This document shows positions 20,630-29,050 of a stretch of DNA of 64,000 bases, in pieces (within the stretch, counting starts at the first letter, position 1; each line of letters opens with the position of its first letter). The stretch comes from Helianthus annuus (taxonomy: Eukaryota; Streptophyta; Magnoliopsida; Asterales; Asteraceae): contig NC_035435.2 of assembly GCF_002127325.2 (NCBI RefSeq), positions 15,171,502-15,235,501 on the forward strand, written 5' to 3'. The translations under genes and the position numbers were made by a program. The notes under the pieces were generated by a model. The model was not told the origin of the DNA. It saw only the letters and a list, made by a program, of their open reading frames with translations, and did no database searches.

Positions 20630-21451
20630 GGGAAAGGATCCATTAAAAAGTGGATTTTGCGTAACTAGTTTAAGAAAAAGATTGTGATAATGACATGTGA
20701 CACTCCTAATAAGTAGGAATGAAGGGCATTTTGGTCGTTATAAATAGGAGTGAAAATGACATGTGACACCCCTTTTGTTTTTCAAAAATACAACAAAAAA
20801 AAATCTACTACAAAAAAATCTAGCACAAAAAATCTAGTACAAAACAATATAACAAAAAGTGTAGTACAAAAAATATAGTACGAAAAATGTAGTACAAAAA
20901 ATACAACATAAAAAATCTAGTACAAAAAAATCTAGTACAAAAAAATCTAGTACAAAAAATATAGCACGAAAAAAATCAACAAAAAAATGTAGTACAAAAA
21001 AATCCAGCACAAAAAATTGAGAAAAAAAAATTTAAGACAAAAAAATTTACTAAAAAAATTTTAACACAAAAATATAGTAAAAAAATCTAGCACAAATAAA
21101 TGTTATACAACATAGAAATACAACACATTTTAGTGGGTTTTTATAGTCTTCATATTTTATATAGCAATATAGTACTCAAATTAAAGATAAAAAGACGCTT
21201 GATTTTACGGTGAATTTTTTATGAACAAATAATGTCGTACTAAAAAGTTATGAACGTTTAAAAAACAGGGATGGAATATGCATGTGCCTTGCATGTGGAG
21301 AGAGAAAATCCATAAATAGGATTTTCTCAAGATACCCTTCCACTCCTCTTTTCTCCTACACTTACATCATAACCATTGATTTGAAAAATGAATGGTTAAG
21401 ATTCCTTTTCATCATACTTAGGAAATAAACTTTTTATTTGATCTTACCCCT
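20630..21451. mobile_element. Small non-autonomous element with 9-bp target duplication
   Basis: The ends GGGAAAGGATC and GATCTTACCCCT are imperfect inverted repeats. Both sides carry TTATGTTAT (20621-20629 and 21452-21460), a perfect 9-bp duplication. The length of 822 bp, absence of ORFs and 9-bp duplication suggest a MULE-type MITE. The interior holds a minisatellite. Confidence 0.65.
20780..21105 (+). repeat. Minisatellite, ~16-18-bp unit
   Basis: About 18 degenerate copies of AAAAAATCTAGTACAAA occur, with variants ATATAGTACAAA and ATCTAGCACAAA. Confidence 0.85.
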
Positions 21452-21460
21452 TTATGTTAT

Positions 21461-22196
21461 AGTCAGCATTTATATATCTATCACAAATTATATTGTTTTT
21501 GTTATTCTAAAATTTGGGTTATTACTCTCGTAATGACATGTTATTTTACCCATTCCTTAAAATAAATTAGTAGCCAATATACATGAACATACATTGTAAA
21601 ACGTATTCTTTATTTTGACAACACTAAAAATAAGAACTTATAGATAATACAATAATAAATAGAATTATTCATATATTTATATTTTGCATATGAGGGCATG
21701 CGACAAATGAACATATAGAGGTACATATCAAGCTCGCATAATCATACTATATGCATCTCATAAGTACAGATAATGTGAGACAGAATGTTGGCACCATATA
21801 GACACCCGCATTATTATACAAACAAGATGTATTAGGGTTGACTCACACGCCTAATACGCAACTAAAATCATAAGATTGCGGAAACTGGTGGTGTTGGTTG
21901 GGGCGGGGGAGCCAGCCAGCCAACATTGGCTAACCCACTCCGTGGCAGGGTTGGCTTGGCGTTGCCCAGCCAGCGTTGCTATAAAGCCCAGCGTTCGGCG
22001 GGGGGCGGGGTGACCTGGATAGCTAGGATTGGCTGGTCAAATCAAACCGTTGGGGATAGCCGTTAGCCAAACGGCTAGTTTAATTAAGAAAATTTCTTTT
22101 TTAAACCCTTTTTTACAATTTTTTTTTACCACTTTCGTGTACATCTCTACTTCTTCTATCTTCATATTTTTATAAATTTAACCCACATCCTCTAAA
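21461..22196. other. Spacer upstream of the SANT/NAM-like pseudogene
   Basis: AT-rich up to 21880, then GC-rich (21895-22060) with repeated CCAGCC/TTGGCT words, then a C-rich leader before the ATG at 22197. The GC-rich part is a plausible promoter or leader; no clear TATA box. Confidence 0.4.
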
Positions 22197-23139
22197 ATGC
22201 ATCATTTTAACCGTGGATACGACCCGACCAATCCTTTTGGATACCAAGAACCCTCGAACCCTAGCCCGCCACAAAACCGTCAACCAACAAACCGACCTAG
22301 CGGCCCTTTCATCTACTCACTGCTTCCCAACCTAGCGGCCGCCGTGTCGTACATTGGAAACCGTGTTTACACGAATTTTCCATACGACAAATCATCTATT
22401 CCTGTCATTAACCTTTCCCAACCCGATTCGGTTCCCGAAACACCACCGCAAGACGTGAGCGGTTTGTCATCAAAACCCGCGAGAAAAAGAAGTAAAAAAA
22501 GGATGAGGAGAAAGCCATAGCGGCCGCTCAACGAACTTCATTAAAGTGGACACAACAAGAAGAAACCATTTTGGCAAAATGTTATATCAACGAATCGCAA
22601 GATCCAATTGAAGGTTTTTTTTATGACAAAATTACTTTTTTAGTTTAAATATATTTTTTATAATGCCATTTTTTTTGGAATAGGGATTTCACGACACTGC
22701 CAGCATTTTTTGGATTCCATTAAGAAATCCTTTCAAACGAAAATGAGAAGCGAGGAGGTGTATTATGAAAATGATAGCCTCTCGTCCAAGTGGAATGACA
22801 TAAATACACAAGTCACCGCGTTCAACGGATTTTTCCATAAGGAGAGGACCTTGCCAAGGAGCGGTGAAACGGAGGCGGACTTTATCAAGAACGCCATTCT
22901 AACATACAGAGATAACAAGAAACATGAGTTCAAGTATATGCATTGTTGGGACGTATGTTGGTACACTTCTAAATAGGCGAGAGTTTCTAGTGCTAGCGAA
23001 TCAACTTCATCCAAAAGAGCACGAACACCCTCGTCCCAAGCTCAGTCCGATGCTCGTGATCAAGAGCTAGATTTAAATTTGGATGATTTTGATGATTCTT
23101 CTCGCCCACCAGGTAGAGACACGTCAAAAAAGCGACTTC
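22197..23139 (+). pseudogene. SANT / NAM-associated protein pseudogene (PIF/Harbinger-accessory-like)
   Basis: The first exon (22197 on) codes MHHFNRGYDPTNPFGYQEPS and a basic KPARKRSKKRMRRKP end with a stop at 22518. Further on, the SANT-like piece KWTQQEETILAKCYINESQD appears in another frame, followed by an intron-like gap (to AG at 22683). The NAM-associated C-terminal domain follows (KMRSEEVYYENDSLSSKWND, CWDVCWYTSK). Then an in-frame TAG replaces a tryptophan at about 22974, and ARVSSASESTSSKRART and LDLNLDDFDD follow. Frameshift and stop make it a pseudogene. A CACTA element interrupts it at 23140. It belongs to the same broad family as the small gene in the MULE. Confidence 0.7.
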
Positions 23140-23495
23140 CACTACTACAAAAATTATTTCTTTTACCGTTCAAAACATTGATTTTGAGCAGTTTTTAGTA
23201 GATTTAGGAACGCCCAAACTGGCTGGAAAAAAACAAAGGACTCATTCTGAGTCTTTATTAACTCGCCCATATTGTACATAAAACGCCTAAAAAAAAGCCC
23301 TAAGAAGCCTGCTCAAAACTGCCCAAAATAACATGGAAACGGCCAAAAAAAACCTTCCATAAATCACTCAAAATAAATCCCAAAACACCCAAAAAGACTT
23401 TCCTAAAAGTCTGAATTACTTAAACTATAAACGCTCAAAAAAACCCTTTAAAATGCCCAAAAAAAATCTTTTTACAATGCTCTGTAAAACCCCTG
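23140..23495. mobile_element. Left end of a CACTA transposon
   Basis: CACTACTACAAAAATTA at 23140 is a typical plant CACTA terminus. The following 350 bp repeat GCCCAAAAA, AACGCC and related words, as in CACTA subterminal regions. The element is cut at 23496 by the Sirevirus (target duplication CCCTG) and resumes at 36642. The other terminus was not found in the window. Confidence 0.75.
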
Positions 23496-23946
23496 TGTAG
23501 ATCCCAAAACGTATCCGGATCACAGTGGTTGGTTGTTTTAGTCCAAAACACCTATTGATTAAGTGTTTGAACTATGAAGAGTCAAGAAAGATCAAGAATG
23601 AAGATGAAGCTAATGGATTGATGAATACAACTAGTGTTGTATTTAATCCAAACAGTAAAATATAGCAATGAATAACCTTGGAAATCAGATCTAAGCACAA
23701 TATGAATGTAAACAACACTTGATTCCACCAAGAGCCAAAAGCTTGAATAAGTTACAATGCTTGGGGTATATATACTAGCCTCCTGACTTGCCAGCAAATT
23801 TATAAATTTGCTGGAATCTTAACTACACTAAGTCAGGAATACAACTTCTAGATAAATACAAAATAACCCCCTAAACATTCAAAATGCATACAAACTACTA
23901 TCAAACTAATCCAGCACAAGTACCAACGATCTCATAAGCTCTAACA
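23496..23946 (-). repeat. 3' LTR of the Sirevirus
   Basis: 451 bp, TGTTAG...TGGGATCTACA on the minus strand, identical by eye to 36191-36641 except that the inner end of the other copy reads TATAG for TGTAG. It contains a 24-bp perfect palindrome (23791-23814) and a TATATATA box (23767-23774) 16 bp downstream of it. Confidence 0.95.
23767..23814 (-). promoter_or_regulatory. LTR core promoter: 24-bp palindrome, 16-bp gap, TATATATA
   Basis: CCAGCAAATTTA is followed by its exact reverse complement (23791-23814). Reading on the minus strand, TATATATA (23774-23767) comes 16 bp later. The copy in the other LTR (36462-36509) drives the full-length transcript. Confidence 0.8.
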
Positions 23947-23957
23947 ATATCCCCCCT
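23946..23957 (-). other. Polypurine tract of the Sirevirus
   Basis: AGGGGGGATATT on the minus strand abuts the 3' LTR start TGTTAGAGC. An identical 12-mer lies at 28857-28868. Confidence 0.85.
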
Positions 23958-23979
23958 AGATCGTTGCGTGCTTGTCTTC

Positions 23980-26721
23980 TCATTCTTCCGTGGTAACCGC
24001 TGGATCTTCCGTAGTTTGCTTTTCAGGCTCGGTTGGATTTTCTTCAAGAACTACCGTTTCTGGTGGTGTAACAGTCTCCGTTGGTGCTACCGGAGTTTCC
24101 TGATTAATGTTAGCTTCACTTGATTGTTTGTCCTCCTTAGCGGCCTCATATGTGGATGAGGCCGGAGGTGTTGATGTTGCTTGAGAGGTGGTGGTGGTTC
24201 GATCTGCTGTTGAAGTAGAGCTTCCTCCCACTGTTTTCTCGTGTTTCTTTTTCTTCCGAGCTTCTTTCTTTTTCTGTTCTTTCTCTTTTCGCTTCTCCAT
24301 TTTGTCTACCATGTCGAGCATATCTCTTTTTAGTCTCCAGGCACGCTCCACTGCTTGTTGAAACAGTGCTGCCTCTTCAAGATTGGCATTGCCAGCTCCG
24401 ACGTTAATGCGACTTGCATTCAGCATGGTGAGATCTGAGAGCCCGAACTTAAACACGTCCATAGGATCCAGAATTCGAATATCAACATTATCGTTTGACC
24501 TGATTACTGCTTCACCGGTTTGACTATCATAAAACCATTTCTTGAAATCCTTGAGGGCTACAGGGATTTCTTCTGGAAGCTTGACTCTGGTGACAACTTT
24601 AGCAGGGTTGACCACCCACGTCACCTTTCCTTTGCCTGTTACTGGATCGAAGGTGGTTTTTGACACTCGGCGTCTTGGGCGCTGTGGGGCATGATTCGGG
24701 AAATCTCTGTCACATTCTTTCGCAATTAGTCGTTCAAAATCCCTTCCGATGCCTCTGTCACCATGGTTTAGCAGATTCAGACGCCCAAGCTCTCTCAGAT
24801 CCCACCTTGGAAGAGTGAAGAGATCAAATCCTGTTTCAAAATACTGTATCACTCCACCACGTCTCTTCACTACGAACATGCCTCTGAGATTGTCATACAT
24901 CCAACTGATGATTTTCTCAGTTTCCTCAGATTTTACAACTCTTATCACTTGATGAAGATCAGGAAGTTTTTCTCGTTCCTTTCTAAACCATTCGGGGTGC
25001 TCTGGAGTAAATGTTTTGCCGTCTTCTTGCTCATACAGGACTTCATCCTCGAGCCCCCATTCAATAAAGGTCGGTGGCATGACTTCTCTATCCACCTCCT
25101 CTTCTTCGCTTTCATTTCCCTCCAATGCTTTATCAACAGATTCTAATCTCCTTTTCTTTACTTCAGCTTCCTTTTCTTTGCGAGCTATTTCTTCCTGAAT
25201 GAAAGCATCAAAGTCGAAGATTTCATCGAATGTAAACATCGGCTCGATTTTCGTCTTTTCACATATCCCGCGCATCATCCTGTAGAGTTTCTCCAAGCCA
25301 GCTTGCTGAAACCTGACAAACTTGGCTTGCTTGGCCATGTATGCCGTCATTTCCTTGTTCTTCTTTCTCTGATCTTTGAGTTTTTCTCTCAGGATGTTCG
25401 TATCATTAACTTGATTCTTTAATAAACAAATTTCTTTCGCCACAGAAGGCCCGGTGTCCTTGATCAATCGGTCATACAGGTCTTGAAAGGGACGAAGCCT
25501 TTGTGGAACAACTGGAGGCTTTGAAATTCTTGTTGGTTTGACTGGGGATACCTTTGATGTGCCTTGACCTGCTTGTGCCTCGTATGGATCAACAAGAATT
25601 TGGTCAACGAAATCATTGAGAGTTTGAGTTTCTTCAGGAACTACTTCGGGCATCTCAGATGAAGATATTTCTTTACGCTTCAGACTCTTTTCTCTTTTCT
25701 CTTTCTCCTGCATTGCATGAATGGCTTTCAGATCTTGAATATGTTTACGATGCTCTTCAGTTTCTGCCGCCCTGATTGCTGAACTCATGAGACGCTCAGA
25801 ACCTTCCGTTGTCTTTTTCTTCTTTGGAGGTTCTCCTTCAGCAGGTTGCTTGTCTTTTCTTTTTCCTTTGCTTCTTTCTTCTTTGGCAGCTGCTTCGGCC
25901 AGAGCCTGTGTAGCTTTCTGTTGTTTAGCTTTGACACCTTCTTTGTATTTCTGATATGCAGCTTTAACGATTGGTAGTCTTTCAGCTCTATACATCCAAT
26001 CGTGCAGCAAAACCCATTCGTTGGTTTTGATTTCTGTATACTGTCTGCTTGTAGGCACGTGAAACTTGTAGGTGTTTCCGTCATTTGGGAGGTCCTTGTG
26101 TTGATCATTAATGAGCATTTGAATAAATCTCGGGTACATCGCCCAAGTTGCTCCATTTGCATTCTCTCGCATATAATTGAATATGAGGCCGGAGAGATTG
26201 AATTTCTGATTGATACACAAGCTTAGCATGGCTGCAGACCATTCTAGATTCAGCCCGTCAAATCCGCCTTTTCGATGAGCTAGGCTCATCGAGATCACGT
26301 GGACAATAAACCTCCAATCCCGGGTGAGACCTCCTCTCTTGATTTCTTTCTTGTTTCTGAAATCCCCGGCGTATCCCATTCCTCTAAAACCGTCAAGAAT
26401 ATCATCTTGACTAAGACTTTGCGGTTCATCACTGTTGTCTTTAAGCTTCAGAACTTGACGTATCCTTTCCTCTGTCACTTCCACTCTTTTGTTGCGCACG
26501 GTTGAAGAGATTCCCGGTTTGTTGTTTATAGACTCCAGCTTCACGTTCTCCCAGAATTCTTGAATGTGAAGGGGATAGACAGGAACGGATGTCTCCACCG
26601 CGTAACCGATTCTGCTATCACGTACCCATCTGGATACATCTTCGAAGTCAGTCGGCACTAGATCAAGATTTATGCTCTGATTATGCTTGAGGGTTTTATC
26701 CCATTCCAGTACTTTTACCAT
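23980..26721 (-). CDS. Sirevirus third ORF (envelope-position protein, 913 aa)
   Basis: The ORF lies downstream of pol, the place of the so-called envelope-like gene of Sireviruses. I start it at MVKVLEWDKTLKH (26721) because ATG directly follows a strong splice acceptor (TTTTCTGTGCAG|C). The frame is open further to 26805, but that extension is T-rich hydrophobic translation of the predicted intron. Residues ~20-270 look globular (DFEDVSRWVRDSRIGYAVE, WSAAMLSLCINQKF, WVLLHDWMYRAERLPI). A Lys/Glu/Ala-rich coiled coil with nuclear-signal-like PPKKKKTTEG follows at ~280-370, then another coiled coil, a C-terminal basic helix (KRKEKEQKKKEARKKKKHEK) and a Ser/Thr/Pro-rich tail. No signal peptide or membrane segment is seen in this form, so it does not look like a fusion glycoprotein. 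Function unknown. Confidence 0.8.
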   Translation of the reverse strand: MVKVLEWDKTLKHNQSINLDLVPTDFEDVSRWVRDSRIGYAVETSVPVYPLHIQEFWENVKLESINNKPGISSTVRNKRVEVTEERIRQVLKLKDNSDEPQSLSQDDILDGFRGMGYAGDFRNKKEIKRGGLTRDWRFIVHVISMSLAHRKGGFDGLNLEWSAAMLSLCINQKFNLSGLIFNYMRENANGATWAMYPRFIQMLINDQHKDLPNDGNTYKFHVPTSRQYTEIKTNEWVLLHDWMYRAERLPIVKAAYQKYKEGVKAKQQKATQALAEAAAKEERSKGKRKDKQPAEGEPPKKKKTTEGSERLMSSAIRAAETEEHRKHIQDLKAIHAMQEKEKREKSLKRKEISSSEMPEVVPEETQTLNDFVDQILVDPYEAQAGQGTSKVSPVKPTRISKPPVVPQRLRPFQDLYDRLIKDTGPSVAKEICLLKNQVNDTNILREKLKDQRKKNKEMTAYMAKQAKFVRFQQAGLEKLYRMMRGICEKTKIEPMFTFDEIFDFDAFIQEEIARKEKEAEVKKRRLESVDKALEGNESEEEEVDREVMPPTFIEWGLEDEVLYEQEDGKTFTPEHPEWFRKEREKLPDLHQVIRVVKSEETEKIISWMYDNLRGMFVVKRRGGVIQYFETGFDLFTLPRWDLRELGRLNLLNHGDRGIGRDFERLIAKECDRDFPNHAPQRPRRRVSKTTFDPVTGKGKVTWVVNPAKVVTRVKLPEEIPVALKDFKKWFYDSQTGEAVIRSNDNVDIRILDPMDVFKFGLSDLTMLNASRINVGAGNANLEEAALFQQAVERAWRLKRDMLDMVDKMEKRKEKEQKKKEARKKKKHEKTVGGSSTSTADRTTTTSQATSTPPASSTYEAAKEDKQSSEANINQETPVAPTETVTPPETVVLEENPTEPEKQTTEDPAVTTEE

Positions 26722-26722
26722 G

Positions 26723-27485
26723 CTGCACAGAAAACGAGGCAAGTTAGAATGCATAGTTACCAGATAGACTATGTACAAAAAGAAATTTACCAAGGATATG
26801 TACAATTATAATAATTAAAAAAAATCAACATTTTGATAATTTCGCTGCCAGGTCAGAGAGTTTCATCGCTGCCGGATCAAGGAATTTCATCGCCGATACG
26901 TGTTGCCGAGATCAGGTATTGGATCAGTCGAGCATCGCTGACTTCGCCAACACAACTGATCCCGATAACTTCTCGTTAACTTCGCTATGTTCGCTGGGAA
27001 TCAGACAAGATTTCAAGGCTAAAATCGCTGGCGAACATGGCGAAGACAGCGTTTCTTTTCAGGTAATGGTCTACCAGCGAAGGTGTCGATCTAAATCGCT
27101 AACCGAGCGAATTAGATCGTTCGCTGGTCGCTCGAACTCGCGTTCGAGACTTTTGATTATCCCCTACCTAATTTCGCTATCATCGCTGGCATCATAATAA
27201 TATCGCTATATTCAACCGTTTCTTGATAAACCCTTTACAAAAGCCCTAAAATTGATTTGACAATATGATACTGAGTAAAACACCTAAAACTTTCAAATCA
27301 GATGCATTGAATTCTAACCATAAACAATAACAGATTATATCGAAGGAACAAAACAAAAGAAAAACATCAACACATTTCTGATTTCAAATTTGATTTAGAA
27401 TATTATGAACTTCAAACCTACTCAAACAGATTTCTTTGATTTGAACAAAAGATTGCGATAAGATGAAGGATAATCTGAAACCTAC
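26723..27485 (-). other. Predicted leader intron of the third ORF
   Basis: The donor is CATCAG|GTAGGTTTCAG at 27485 and the acceptor TTTTCTGTGCAG at 26723, two bases before the ATG; the length is 763 bp. The intron contains about 14 copies of TCGCTG-type words (26838-27200), as does the main 5' leader of the element at 35500-35960. Confidence 0.6.
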
Positions 27486-27626
27486 CTGATGATGTTTGAC
27501 GAAGATGAGAAAACTTGTGTTGATTTTATGATGAACCGATTAAAGATGAGAGGATGAAGACGATGACAGACCGGCGATGAAGAGGTTTCAAAATGAAATT
27601 TTAAAAGTTTTTACAGTTGTAAAAAC

Positions 27627-27675
27627 TATATATATGTACGGTTAAAGATAACCAGCGAACTTGTAAGTTCGCTGG
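27627..27675 (-). promoter_or_regulatory. Internal promoter module copying the LTR promoter
   Basis: A 24-bp near-perfect palindrome (27652-27675, one mismatch) with half-site CCAGCGAACTTR is followed on the minus strand, after 16 bp, by ATATATATAG (27635-27627). The LTR has the same palindrome family (CCAGCAAATTTA) with the same 16-bp gap to TATATATA. The module is about 0.9 kb upstream of the ORF3 start codon and 140 bp upstream of the predicted splice donor. Confidence 0.65.
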
Positions 27676-29050
27676 TATCTTAATTTCGCCGGCATTCTTA
27701 TGTTTTCAAATCAAATTTGATTTTGCGTGTTGATTTCAAACTTTCTCGAAAAACGTGCCCATTTTTGTTTAAAACCTTGTTTATTTCAGAATATTCACAG
27801 TAATGCTAAAATTTGGGCCATTTTGACTCCGAACTTCAAATTTCTTGCTTTGCGAGGATTCACTTAACTCAGAATTTCCTGAAATGTCTGACACTTACCG
27901 AACTTACCTGCAGAGGATCATACTGCCAACACTCGCCACATTCTTTATATATTATTATTGTTATATTACTAACCAGGGCACAAGAAAAACTGTCAGTATG
28001 TTTGTCCGCTTAAATCCATGCATCCTTCTTTCAACATACCTTCGGAGAGCGTGTTTTATCATGTTTTCGGTAATATTGACAAGTCTTCGATGGCCCCCAC
28101 ACAAGCTATTGAAAATAGAATCATTACGCCCTCGTGAGTCCCACATCAGGACATACCCCCGCGATCAAGGTATGCACAAAGATTCTTCATAATGGGTGAG
28201 TATATTGGATTCATTCTCTTCAACGATAGAACGGAGATCAGGTCTGTACTTTCGTACGACAGAGATTCCAGGAACTATCGAGGGTTAAGATAGATAGTTC
28301 GGCCAACAGGTCAGTACTACCGTACAGCAGAGTTGCCTACTGATCTATCAGAGAATTTGGCCAAAGATGGCACTTATTATGGATTTTGGCCAATAATGGC
28401 GCTTATTATACAGGGTTTGGCCTTTTTTTTTTTTTTTTTTTTTTTTTAGGCACTTATTAATAAGAGAATATCATAGCATCGCATCTAGGTCAGTACCACC
28501 GTACAGCAGAAGAGCAACTATGATATCCTCCGAATGACATACCAATATAAAGACCCGAAATCTCAGACTTTGGCAATCCGTCAACGCAAGATTCAAGACC
28601 ATTAAGCCATATGCCGCAACGTGTTACCCACTGAGGTGCGTAATGCCTGAGAAAAGCCAGAATTCTTGTGTAGATATTATGTTCGGCTCCCTACCAGCAG
28701 TTTACTCGTCGGTGTTGCTGAATCTACCGACACGTCGTTGCTTGGTACCCTGATTGTATATTGTATTCTGTTCAAAGAGATGACAAAGTGTTAGCAATTT
28801 TCTATCACTTCCTCTAACAGGAGTCTGACATAAGCATCTGTTTCAAGGATTTTCTGAATATCCCCCCTAAAATTTTTATTTTCGTAAGTCCATTAGCCCG
28901 AAAATAAAATTTTAACCAGAAAATCTTTTGGTGGGCGACATTTTCCAATACTAGTTTTATTTTCAACAAGCAAAAACTTTATTATATTAATTTTAATTAA
29001 AAGTTTTTTTTTTTTTTATTTATTTATTTTTTTTTTAATCAACACAAGAT
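27676..29050 (-). other. Sirevirus spacer between pol and the third ORF
   Basis: Non-coding. It holds an internal PPT copy (28857-28868), three copies of GGTCAGTACYACCGTACAGC (28241, 28309, 28488) and a T homopolymer of about 28 bases (28421-28448). Confidence 0.6.
28857..28868 (-). other. Internal copy of the polypurine tract
   Basis: AGGGGGGATATT on the minus strand, identical to the 12-mer beside the 3' LTR, 183 bp after the pol stop. TGTTAGAGG, resembling the LTR start TGTTAGAGC, follows about 40 bp later. Confidence 0.7.

Noticed and set aside
20780..21105. Regular repeats that could suggest a CRISPR array
   Set aside because: The units are contiguous and degenerate with no unique spacers, in a plant nuclear context; it is a minisatellite.
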